DNA of 64,000 nt, taken from positions 21,877-85,876 of the forward strand of contig JAEELO010000083.1 of the NCBI GenBank assembly GCA_016282705.1. The letters run 5' to 3'. Below, one piece after another: positions 9,706 to 18,906 of the stretch (within the stretch, counting starts at the first letter, position 1; each line of letters opens with the position of its first letter). A model generated the notes under the pieces. The model had not been told where the DNA came from. It made no database searches and saw only the letters and a program-made list of their open reading frames with translations. The translations under genes were made by a program, and so were the position numbers. This stretch comes from Candidatus Gastranaerophilales bacterium (GTDB lineage Bacteria > Cyanobacteriota > Vampirovibrionia > Gastranaerophilales > Gastranaerophilaceae).

Positions 9706-10796
9706 TCGGAATCGCTGCCGACATTAGCGCTTATACCTGCTAATCTTCTGAGTTCTTCAGGTCTTTGTGATTTAGCAAGAGCATCCTCTGCCGTTACAAG
9801 TTTTTTCTTGTATAAATCTGCAAGTGCTGTTTCAAGAGTTTGCATACCCTGACCTGCACCTGTTTGAATAGCTGAATATATTTGAGCTGATTTACCTTCA
9901 CGAATCATATTTGAAACAGCATTGTTTTTTACTAAAATTTCTTGAGCCATAACACGACCTTTTTTTGTTCCGTCCGGCTGTAATTTTTGAAGAAGTGTTT
10001 GAGCAAATACGGCTTCAAGGCAACCGCCTAATTGAACACGAATTTGCTGCTGCTGACCTTCGGGGAATACATCTATAATACGGTCAATAGTTTGGCTGGC
10101 AGATGATGTATGCAATGTTCCGAACACCAAGTGACCTGTTTCTGCTGCCGTCAGAGCAAGTCCTATTGTCTCGATGTCACGCATTTCGCCGACCAGAATG
10201 ATATCCGGATCTTCTCTTAAAGATGATTTCAATGCATTTGCAAATGACCTTGTATCCTGACCGAGTTCTCTTTGGTGAATTACACTTTTCTTTGATTTAT
10301 GAACAAATTCAATAGGGTCTTCAATTGTAAGAATATGTTCGCTTCTTGTTTCATTGATATGGTCTATCATAGATGCTAAGGTTGTAGATTTACCGCTACC
10401 TGTAGGCCCTGTTACAAGTATTAGACCTCTCGGACGTTCTGTAATTGTTTTTACTACTTCAGATAATCCCAATGATTCAAAAGAGGGGATATCCGTTGTA
10501 ATTGTTCTGAAAGCTGCAGCATATGTACCGCGGTTTTTATAAATATTTACCCTGAAACGCCCTAAACCTGATATACCATATGACATATCAAGCTCCCAAA
10601 CTTGTTCCAGATTTCTTCTTTGTTCATTGTTTAACATTGGGAAAAGCAACTCTTCCACATCTATCGGAGTTAACGGTTCATATTTTGTTCTTAAAAGATT
10701 TCCGTCAACTCTTATTATAGGCGGCATTCCTGCAGAAATATGCAAGTCACTTGCTTTATACTGTATAACCTCTTTTAATAAGTCATCTATTACCAT
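9702..10796 (-). CDS. pilT: Twitching motility ATPase PilT
   Basis: ASDLHISAGMPP, Walker A GPTGSGKSTTLASMID, GEMRDIETIGLALTAAETGHLVFGTLHTSSA. Confidence 0.96.
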   Translation of the reverse strand: MVIDDLLKEVIQYKASDLHISAGMPPIIRVDGNLLRTKYEPLTPIDVEELLFPMLNNEQRRNLEQVWELDMSYGISGLGRFRVNIYKNRGTYAAAFRTITTDIPSFESLGLSEVVKTITERPRGLILVTGPTGSGKSTTLASMIDHINETRSEHILTIEDPIEFVHKSKKSVIHQRELGQDTRSFANALKSSLREDPDIILVGEMRDIETIGLALTAAETGHLVFGTLHTSSASQTIDRIIDVFPEGQQQQIRVQLGGCLEAVFAQTLLQKLQPDGTKKGRVMAQEILVKNNAVSNMIREGKSAQIYSAIQTGAGQGMQTLETALADLYKKKLVTAEDALAKSQRPEELRRLAGISANVGSDSD

Positions 10797-10935
10797 ATTC
10801 TACCTCAACTGTTTGTACTTAATAAGAATATGATACAAGTTTATTTGATTTTACACAAGTTTTTTTATGTAACCTTTTTATTAATTTGAAAAATAAATGG
10901 TGCTTATATGGTAGTAGTGATATATAGGTATATAA

Positions 10936-11076
10936 CAATTATCTGAAAAATTAGGTAAAAATGATAAATATATTGGACATGTCGAAAGATTTGAAAGGTA
11001 TATAAGTATGAAGGTATTGGCAAAGATATTAGAAATATTGCAAATTGAACCTTCAGAATTCTTTAATTTTAAATAA
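10936..11076 (+). pseudogene. Remnant of an XRE/Cro-type HTH transcriptional regulator (C-terminal half)
   Basis: Frame reads QLSEKLGKNDKYIGHVERFERYISMKVLAKILEILQIEPSEFFNFK*, preceded by an in-frame stop (TAA 10933-10935) and lacking a proper start. Confidence 0.6.
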
Positions 11077-11112
11077 AAGAAAATTTGTAATAAATATAAT
11101 AAAAAGGTGCTT

Positions 11113-12507
11113 TTATATAGATTCGGAGTTTGTTTTTATTTGACGTTGTTTGATTTTTTTCCAAACAAAGTATATTGGAATACCTGTTGCTATAATAACA
11201 AGTGCTTTCATAGAATTTTCAAATTTATGTACTGTTAAAGAATAAATAATATAGCTGCCTATGGTAATAAAAAATATATTAAACAAACAATTAACTTTAT
11301 TCAAAACTGCTTCTTTATATTTAATTCTGTATACAAAAATACCTATAGCCGTTAATACATAGAAAATTAATGCCGCATATATTACGTAATCCAATAATTC
11401 ACTGTAATTACCGCAGAATATTATTAATACGCTTGACCAGATACATTGAAGAATCAAGGAATTAACAGGAACATTTGTATCTTTATTAATAACGGCAAGT
11501 TTTTCAAATAAGAGATTATCTTTTGCCATTTGATAATAAACTCTTGCACCTGTCATTATCAATCCGTTTGCACTTCCGCAAGCTGAAATTAAAATAATTA
11601 AAGCAATAATATAAGTTCCCAATGAGCCTGTTATATTTTGCATAAGAACTACCGCTACAACATCCTCAGGTGCCGTTGCAATTTCATCTAACGGGATTGA
11701 ACATACATAAAGAATATTTATTAATAAATAAATAACCATTACAATAACAACACCCCAAAATAAGGCTAAAGGTATATTTTTTTCGGGTTCTTTTACTTCC
11801 GCAGAAATAAAAGTGATATTATTCCAAGTAACCATTGCAAAAATTGCACCGACCGTTGCAGTTGCAACAATTTCCATTGTAGAAAATGTTAAGTCGCTCA
11901 TGCTAAAAATGTGCTGAAAATTTGCACTTATTACTTCGTGATTACAGCCTAAAAATATCCCAAAAAGAATTACTCCGACGATAGATAAAACCTTTGTTAA
12001 AGTGAATATGTTTTGTGTTAAAACTCCGTATTTAATACCTCTGGAGTTAATATATGTAAGAATTGCACATATAACAAGTGCGCATAATTGTTGTGTGGAA
12101 AATTGAAAATAAGTTGTATCTATTAAGTAGTTAACGGAGCTGATTTGAGGGAATAAAAATCCCATAAATTTACCTACGGCAATACATACAGCACCGATTG
12201 TAGCAGTTTGAATAACAAGCAATAGCGACCATCCGTATAAAAATGCGGTTAAATCATTAAACATTTTCTTTAAAAACATATATTGACCGCCGTCTTCTTT
12301 AATATTCAATACGGGTTCAGCATATGCTATAGCTCCTGCCAAAGAAAACAAACCTGCTATTAACCATACCATTAATAATAAAAATGCAGATTGTGTATAT
12401 CTTGCTATATCGGCAGATACAATGAAAATCCCGCAGCCAATCATTGAACCTACTACTACGGAAATAGAATCTTTTAAATTTAAAGTCCTTTTTAAATCAT
12501 TGCTCAT
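11113..12507 (-). CDS. APC-family amino acid permease
   Basis: Multi-TM protein starting LNLKDSISVVVGSMIGCGIFIVSADIA, typical of APC transporters. Confidence 0.9.
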   Translation of the reverse strand: MSNDLKRTLNLKDSISVVVGSMIGCGIFIVSADIARYTQSAFLLLMVWLIAGLFSLAGAIAYAEPVLNIKEDGGQYMFLKKMFNDLTAFLYGWSLLLVIQTATIGAVCIAVGKFMGFLFPQISSVNYLIDTTYFQFSTQQLCALVICAILTYINSRGIKYGVLTQNIFTLTKVLSIVGVILFGIFLGCNHEVISANFQHIFSMSDLTFSTMEIVATATVGAIFAMVTWNNITFISAEVKEPEKNIPLALFWGVVIVMVIYLLINILYVCSIPLDEIATAPEDVVAVVLMQNITGSLGTYIIALIILISACGSANGLIMTGARVYYQMAKDNLLFEKLAVINKDTNVPVNSLILQCIWSSVLIIFCGNYSELLDYVIYAALIFYVLTAIGIFVYRIKYKEAVLNKVNCLFNIFFITIGSYIIYSLTVHKFENSMKALVIIATGIPIYFVWKKIKQRQIKTNSESI

Positions 12508-14038
12508 CTGTAAACCATACTTTATTCATTTTGAAAATCAAGTCATGTCTTTTGCAATATTCGATTAATTCTGCTTTAATTTCTTTAAGCAGGAATAAAA
12601 TTGCAATTAAGTTTGGTGCTGCCATTACAAGATAGGTTGCATCCGTAAAGTCTACCACGCTTTTTACATTCATAGAAGAACCTACAATTATAAATAAACA
12701 AAATACTATTTGATAAAAAATAGTTCTTTTTTTGCCTTCACCAACCAAAAATGACCATGCTTTTTGTCCGTAATATGCCCATGAAAGAATTGTCGAAAGT
12801 GCAAATAAAATAATAACTACAGCTAATATATACGGGAAAAAGTGCATTGTTGGCACACTTGCAAATGCTGCAGAAGTTAATTCAACGCCCGAAATACCTT
12901 CTGTATAATGCAGATATTCACCCGTTAAAACAATAACAAATGCTGTCATGGAGCAAACTATAACCGTATCAAGAAACGGTTCTATCATAGAAACGAAACC
13001 TTGAGAAGCTGGTTCATTTGTTTTAACCGCAGCATATGCTATAGGAGATGAACCTACACCTGCTTCGTTTGATTGAATAGAACGTCTTAAACCTATAATT
13101 ATTGAGCCGATTACACCGCCATATATTGCTTTCGGGAAAAAGGCTTCATGAACGATTGTATATATTGCTTGAGGTATATGTGTAAAATGAGTCAATATTA
13201 TAATCAAACAAGCTGTTATATATACAAGACACATAACAGGTACTACTTTAGTTGTAACATTAGATATACTCTTTATTCCGCCAACTATAACAAGACCTAC
13301 AACTATAGCGACAAACAAGCCGAATACCCAAGTATGAATTCCGAAAAATCCTGTTGTACCTCCGGTAATAACAATAAATTGATGTGCTGCCTGATTTGTC
13401 TGCAACATACAGCCGCCGCCGAAGGTTCCGGGGATACAAGCAAGGGCAAATATATATGCTAAAGTTTTTCCTAATTTATGGTAGCCTTTTTTTGCAAATC
13501 CGCGTTCAATATAAAACATTGGCCCGCCTGATACCGAACCGTCTCTGTTAATATGTCTGTATTTTAACGATAGAGTAACTTCGCAGAATTTAAGCGCCAT
13601 ACCGAAAATAGCACCTGTTGCCATCCAAAACATTGCTCCCGGCCCGCCTATTGATATAGCAATTGCTACACCGGCAATGTTACCCAAACCTATAGTTCCC
13701 GATAATGCCGTAGCTAAAGCACCAAAAGAAGATACTTCACCTTTGTGTCCTTCTGTATCGGTTTTTTTATGAAATATTTGAAATAAGGAATGTTTAAATC
13801 CCCATATGCCGATACATCTTAAATAGAATGTACAAAAAATACTTGTTGCTATCATTAAAAATATTAATATGGGAACTTCTGCACCCATTATGTTTATAGG
13901 GGCAAAAATTACTTCCGAAAACTTATCCGAAAACGGGGCAAAATATTTTTCAATTGTTTCATCCACGCCCATTGCATATGTTTTTTGAGCCAATAGTAAA
14001 AGTCCTAAAATGCTCAATAAAATATAGTTTTTTTTCAT
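12497..14038 (-). CDS. AGCS-family sodium:alanine/amino acid symporter
   Basis: SSFGALATALSGTIGLGNIAGVAIAISIGGPGAMFWM...SNEAGVGSSPIAYAA. Confidence 0.95.
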   Translation of the reverse strand: MKKNYILLSILGLLLLAQKTYAMGVDETIEKYFAPFSDKFSEVIFAPINIMGAEVPILIFLMIATSIFCTFYLRCIGIWGFKHSLFQIFHKKTDTEGHKGEVSSFGALATALSGTIGLGNIAGVAIAISIGGPGAMFWMATGAIFGMALKFCEVTLSLKYRHINRDGSVSGGPMFYIERGFAKKGYHKLGKTLAYIFALACIPGTFGGGCMLQTNQAAHQFIVITGGTTGFFGIHTWVFGLFVAIVVGLVIVGGIKSISNVTTKVVPVMCLVYITACLIIILTHFTHIPQAIYTIVHEAFFPKAIYGGVIGSIIIGLRRSIQSNEAGVGSSPIAYAAVKTNEPASQGFVSMIEPFLDTVIVCSMTAFVIVLTGEYLHYTEGISGVELTSAAFASVPTMHFFPYILAVVIILFALSTILSWAYYGQKAWSFLVGEGKKRTIFYQIVFCLFIIVGSSMNVKSVVDFTDATYLVMAAPNLIAILFLLKEIKAELIEYCKRHDLIFKMNKVWFTDEQ

Positions 14039-14154
14039 TATAACAGTTTCTCTTTCATTATTTCGGCATTATGTACTTCCATTCAAGGATACAAAAAACA
14101 CAATACAGATACAAGTTTATAAGTAAAAAGTGTTACAAAAACGGAAGATACTTT

Positions 14155-15288
14155 TTATAATATATTTATTTTATTGTCTTTTATCTCAAAAATTTCAACG
14201 TTTTTAAGGTATTCTTCTTTGAAATTTAATGTATCAACCGATGTAATAATAGTTTGCGTATCTTTATCAATTGCATTTAAAAGATAGTTTTGTCTTATAT
14301 CGTCTAATTCTGCCAGTACATCATCCAAAAGCAAAATGGCATTTATATTTATTTTTTCTTTAATAAATGCAAGTTCTGCCAGTTTTAACGAAAGAACAAT
14401 TGTTCTTTGCTGACCTTGTGAAGCATATTTTTTTGCTTCCGACTTATTTATGAAGAATGAAATATCATCTCTGTGAGAACCAATAATACTTTGACCTCTT
14501 ATAATTTCTTCCTGTTTTTTTTCTTCAAGTTTTTTTCTGAAGTTTTCCAAAATATATTCATTATTATGTTCAAATTTTTCGGTTGATGGAACATCGCCGA
14601 TAATTGAAGAATTATAAACTATAGATAAATCTTCGTTTTCAGAAATTTGTTTATGTTTTTCTTTTGCTATTTTTTGTAATTCATATAAAAAATTAATTCT
14701 TATAAAAATGATATTACTGCCTGTTATAGCCAGTTGTTCATTCCAAATATCAAGCATTGATGTATCTGAATTAATATTACCTTTTAAGCTTTTTAAATAA
14801 TTATTTTTTTGTGTGCGGATTTTATTATATTTAGCCAGACGTTCAACATATGCGGGAAATATTTGGCTTATAGCCAAATCCAGCCATTTTCTTCTGTCAT
14901 CAGGGGTTCCTCTTAATAACAATAAATCATTTGTGGTGAAACAAACAGTTGACATATTACTTATAAAATCGGAAGATTTATTTTTGTTTAAACCGTTTAC
15001 TTTTAGTTTTTTTCTGTTTGGAGGATTAATTGTTACTTCAAGTTCAATATCTACATCAAATTTTTTTACTTCTGCTTTAATATTACATATTTCTTCGTTC
15101 CATTTTATTAATTCGGCATCACTTTTTGCACGCAAAGAATCAAGAGAAGAAAGATAATAAACAGCCTCTAAAAGATTTGTTTTTCCCTGTGCATTCTTTC
15201 CTATAAATAATATTTTTTCGGAATTAAAATTAATACTTATGTCCGAATAATTTCTGTAATTTTTTAAACTTAACTTCTTAATGAACAT
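14155..15288 (-). CDS. recF: DNA replication/repair protein RecF
   Basis: LSLKNYRNYSDISINFN...IGKNAQGKTNLLEAVYYLSSL...LLLDDVLAELD. Confidence 0.95.
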   Translation of the reverse strand: MFIKKLSLKNYRNYSDISINFNSEKILFIGKNAQGKTNLLEAVYYLSSLDSLRAKSDAELIKWNEEICNIKAEVKKFDVDIELEVTINPPNRKKLKVNGLNKNKSSDFISNMSTVCFTTNDLLLLRGTPDDRRKWLDLAISQIFPAYVERLAKYNKIRTQKNNYLKSLKGNINSDTSMLDIWNEQLAITGSNIIFIRINFLYELQKIAKEKHKQISENEDLSIVYNSSIIGDVPSTEKFEHNNEYILENFRKKLEEKKQEEIIRGQSIIGSHRDDISFFINKSEAKKYASQGQQRTIVLSLKLAELAFIKEKININAILLLDDVLAELDDIRQNYLLNAIDKDTQTIITSVDTLNFKEEYLKNVEIFEIKDNKINIL

Positions 15289-15365
15289 AAAATAATTATA
15301 TCAAATGAAATAAAAATAGACTTCACGTTAAAATCTGATAATATATTATTAAGGGAAAAAATAAA

Positions 15366-16013
15366 ATGTTTAAAGATAAATTAACGGAAGCAGCAAAAAG
15401 AATAAAAATAATAGAGACCGGAAGACGTCTTTATGAAAGAAATTTAACTGTCGGAACTTCAGGAAATCTCAGTATAAGAACAAACGAAGGGATTTTGATT
15501 ACAGCTTCAGGCACGGCACTTGGCGGTCTGACATTAGAAGGTATTGTATTAATGGACTTTGACGGAAATGAACTATCCGCAGGCAAAGCATCGTCTGAAA
15601 AAATGCTTCATGTTGAAATATATAAACAAAGACCGGATATTAATGCAATTATTCATGTGCATCCTGTTTATTTAACAAGTTTTGCCGCTTGTCGATTGCC
15701 TTTAAATGAACCTATAATGTCTGAAAATATTTTATATTTTGAAGAAATTCCATTGGCTGATTATGCAATGCCTTCATCTGGGGTGCTTGTAGATAATACA
15801 GTTAAATTTATTGATAACCATGATGTTGTTTTAATGGCAAATCATGGAGTTGTTGTTTGTGCTAAAGATATTGAAACAGCATTTTTAAAAACAGAAACAG
15901 CCGAATATTATGCACAGGTAACAATTAATACTAAATTGCTCGGCGGAGCCAAAAATCTTTCCGAACAAGATGTTCAGGATTTAATAAATTTAAAGAAGAT
16001 GGCTAATAATTAA
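15366..16013 (+). CDS. Class II aldolase/adducin family protein (fuculose-phosphate aldolase-like)
   Basis: NLTVGTSGNLSIRT...HVEIYKQRPDINAIIHVHPVY...MANHGVVVCAKD. Confidence 0.92.
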   Translation: MFKDKLTEAAKRIKIIETGRRLYERNLTVGTSGNLSIRTNEGILITASGTALGGLTLEGIVLMDFDGNELSAGKASSEKMLHVEIYKQRPDINAIIHVHPVYLTSFAACRLPLNEPIMSENILYFEEIPLADYAMPSSGVLVDNTVKFIDNHDVVLMANHGVVVCAKDIETAFLKTETAEYYAQVTINTKLLGGAKNLSEQDVQDLINLKKMANN

Positions 16014-16033
16014 TATTATTTAACAGTATAAAA

Positions 16034-17368
16034 CTATTTACCGATACAGAAATTATCAAAAATATTATTTAAAATATCATCGGTAATAACTTCACCTGAA
16101 ACCTCGGAAATAAACATTAATGCTGATTTTATATCAATAGAAATTAAATCCTGAATTTCTTTATTTTGAGCCGCAACTAAAGCATTTATTAATGAGTTTT
16201 TTGTTTCTTCAAGTGCTTTTTGTTGTCTTTGATTTGTAATAAATTCAATTTCGGTAAGATTTTGACTTATTACGGCTTTTTTTATTTTTTGCTTTAAAAT
16301 ATCAAGATTTTCACCTGTTTTTAGGGATATACAAACAGCATCAGCATCTTTTGTTTGCGTTAAATCGCATTTTGTTGCGACTTTAATGTGCTTTTTATCT
16401 TTAATTGAGTTGTATATTTCTTCATCTTCTTTCGTATATCCGTCGTTTAAATCATATAAAAATAAAACAATATCGGCATCTTGAACATATTTCTTTGAAT
16501 AATCTATACCTATTGCTTCAACTTTATTTATATTTTTATCATCTCTTATTCCTGCCGTATCAATTATTGTTGCTGCAATACCGTCTATATCAATTGTTTC
16601 TTGTATGACATCACGCGTTGTTCCTGCAATATCCGTAACAATTGCCCTCTCCAAATTTAACAATGCATTAAATAATGATGATTTACCGACATTAGGTCTG
16701 CCTGCAAGTACTATTTTTATTCCTTGTCTGTATATATTTGAACTTTTAGAAAAGCTCAAAATGTAGTTAATTTCTTCAATGATTTTTTCAATGGTTAGTT
16801 CTATAAATGAATATTCCGGCTCTTTAACATCTTCAGGAAAATCTACAGCTGCAATAATTTTTGATAATAAATCAGTAATTTCCTGTCTTATTTTTCCGAC
16901 TTCGATTGATAATTTCCCAAATAAATTCTGAGCACTTGTTACTGCAAATTTTTCGCTTCCGGCATGAATTAAATCCAAAACAGCTTCGGCTTGAGATAAA
17001 TCCATTTTATGATTTAAAAATGCACGTTTTGTGTATTCTCCCTTTTCTGCACATCGTGCACCGTTTTTTATCGTTAAATCAAGAATTTTATTTGTTATAT
17101 GAATACCGCCATGGCATTGTATTTCTATAATGTCTTCACCCGTATAACTGTTCGGTGCTTTAAACGGAAGGACTATGACTTCATCAATTTTTTCTGAATT
17201 ATCCAATATCCAGCCGTGGTATATTTTTCCTGCTTCAAGGTTTTGAGAAGAAAACATTTTATTTATTATATCAAAAGCTTTTTCACCTGAAATTCTGACA
17301 ATACTAACACCGCCGTTTCCTATCGGTGTTGCAATTGCGGATATTGTATCTGTCATTGAATTAATCAT
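16034..17368 (-). CDS. mnmE: tRNA modification GTPase MnmE (TrmE)
   Basis: DTISAIATPIGNGGVSIVRISG, GRPNVGKSSLFNALL, C-terminal FCIGK. Confidence 0.97.
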   Translation of the reverse strand: MINSMTDTISAIATPIGNGGVSIVRISGEKAFDIINKMFSSQNLEAGKIYHGWILDNSEKIDEVIVLPFKAPNSYTGEDIIEIQCHGGIHITNKILDLTIKNGARCAEKGEYTKRAFLNHKMDLSQAEAVLDLIHAGSEKFAVTSAQNLFGKLSIEVGKIRQEITDLLSKIIAAVDFPEDVKEPEYSFIELTIEKIIEEINYILSFSKSSNIYRQGIKIVLAGRPNVGKSSLFNALLNLERAIVTDIAGTTRDVIQETIDIDGIAATIIDTAGIRDDKNINKVEAIGIDYSKKYVQDADIVLFLYDLNDGYTKEDEEIYNSIKDKKHIKVATKCDLTQTKDADAVCISLKTGENLDILKQKIKKAVISQNLTEIEFITNQRQQKALEETKNSLINALVAAQNKEIQDLISIDIKSALMFISEVSGEVITDDILNNIFDNFCIGK

Positions 17369-17477
17369 ATTAACCTCAAATCATGATAATTATATGATAA
17401 AAAATATAATTTAATAAATTTATAGCCGAAATAAATAATATGATGTAAAATTATTGAAAATAACATTGAGGTTAAAA

Positions 17478-17810
17478 ATGGCAGATTGTATTTTTTGTAA
17501 AATAGCGAACGGTGAAATACCGACAAATTTGATTTATGAAGATGAAAATGTTGTGGCATTTAATGATTTAAATCCGCAGGCTCCCGTGCATTTTCTTGTA
17601 ATTCCGAAAAAACATTATGCTTCATTAAATGATATTGATTCAAAAGAAGCATTTGGTTATATTTTTTCTGCAATTCCAAAAATCACTGCTAAACTCGAAA
17701 TAAAAGAATACAGAACAGTAGTAAATACAGGTGCAAGTGCAGGACAAACAGTATTCCATATTCACGTACATGTAATGGCAGGCAGAGATTTCGGCTGGCC
17801 GGCAGGTTAA
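17478..17810 (+). CDS. HIT-family (histidine triad) hydrolase
   Basis: MADCIFCKIANGEIPTNLIYEDENVVAF...GQTVFHIHVHVMAGR. Start moved to the Met preceding ADCIFCK. Confidence 0.95.
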   Translation: MADCIFCKIANGEIPTNLIYEDENVVAFNDLNPQAPVHFLVIPKKHYASLNDIDSKEAFGYIFSAIPKITAKLEIKEYRTVVNTGASAGQTVFHIHVHVMAGRDFGWPAG

Positions 17811-17811
17811 T

Positions 17812-18135
17812 ATGTATAACAGATGGTATGACAAATATCCGGATTTAAAACAACTGCTCAGCCTTTTAGAGGCTGTAGATGAAAATTATGCAAATATAAT
17901 TTCACAGGATTTTTTGCAGATTATTGTTGCAAAATACCGCAATCAATTTGATGAAGTTATAAAAAAATTATCAGACAATGCACCTCCGAGATATAGCAGA
18001 TGGTATGATAAGAATTATGACCTGCATACATGTATTGAATTTATAAAGACATTGGATGATAATGAAAAAACAGCATTAATTAATGATTTAATAATGTCTT
18101 TGTACAGTTATATAACGAATGTAGATGATGAATAA
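17812..18135 (+). CDS. Uncharacterised small protein with two RWYDK repeats
   Basis: NRWYDKYPDLKQLLSLLEAVDENYANIISQDFLQIIV and SRWYDKNYDLHTCIEFIKTLDDNEKTALINDLIMSLY align. Packed between HIT and SDR genes. Confidence 0.8.
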   Translation: MYNRWYDKYPDLKQLLSLLEAVDENYANIISQDFLQIIVAKYRNQFDEVIKKLSDNAPPRYSRWYDKNYDLHTCIEFIKTLDDNEKTALINDLIMSLYSYITNVDDE

Positions 18136-18853
18136 AAAAAATATATTAATTACAGGTTCTTCTCAAGGTATAGGTTTAGCAATTGCAAAGCATTTTGCGG
18201 CTAATCATAACGTATATATATCAGGAAGATACGAAGATAAACTCAAAAAATTATGTGAAGAAAACAAGTTTGCGGGGTATTGCGCCATTGATTTAACTGA
18301 TTTTAATGCAGCTGAAAAATTGCATATGCAGCTTGGTGTAAATATTGATATTTTGATAAATAATGCAGGAGTGTATTATTATTCCGCAATAGAAAATATG
18401 AAAAAAGAAGATATTCAAACTTCGGTTAAAATCAATATGCTTGCACCATATGAGCTCAGTAAGTTTTGTATACCTTATATGAAACAGCAGAAATGGGGCA
18501 GAATTATAAATATAGGTTCTATTTCGGGTGTTGTAGGTGAGGCAAATGCAACCGTTTATACAATGACAAAATCAGCTTTGATTGGTTTAACAAAATCACT
18601 TGCACTTGAACTTGCACAAGATGATATAACCGTCAATATAATTAATCCCGGCTGGGTAGATACGGAATTAATTAATAATGAAAAGCTGGAAGAAGATTTT
18701 TCTAAGGAAGAAATCTTAGAAACTATTCCGCAAAGGAGATTTGTTACTCCCGAGGAAATTGCAAATACATGCGAATTTTTAATTTCAGATAAAGCAAAAA
18801 CGATAACGGGTCAATCGATTAATATTTGTGCCGGTTTATCATTAGGCTGTTAA
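18125..18853 (+). CDS. Short-chain dehydrogenase/reductase
   Basis: ILITGSSQGIGLAIAKHF...NNAGVYY...YTMTKSALIGLTKSLALELA. Confidence 0.95.
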   Translation: MMNKKNILITGSSQGIGLAIAKHFAANHNVYISGRYEDKLKKLCEENKFAGYCAIDLTDFNAAEKLHMQLGVNIDILINNAGVYYYSAIENMKKEDIQTSVKINMLAPYELSKFCIPYMKQQKWGRIINIGSISGVVGEANATVYTMTKSALIGLTKSLALELAQDDITVNIINPGWVDTELINNEKLEEDFSKEEILETIPQRRFVTPEEIANTCEFLISDKAKTITGQSINICAGLSLGC

Positions 18854-18855
18854 TA

Positions 18856-18888
18856 AAAAAGGATATCATTTATTTGATATCCTTTTTT
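18856..18888. terminator. Bidirectional intrinsic terminator
   Basis: AAAAAAGGATATCatttatttGATATCCTTTTTTATT between convergent genes. Confidence 0.85.
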
Positions 18889-18906
18889 ATTTTGTATTTT
18901 AATTGT

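Noticed and set aside
13148-13462. 104-aa plus-strand ORF
   Set aside because: Antisense to the AGCS symporter gene; Cys/Tyr/Asn-rich shadow translation.
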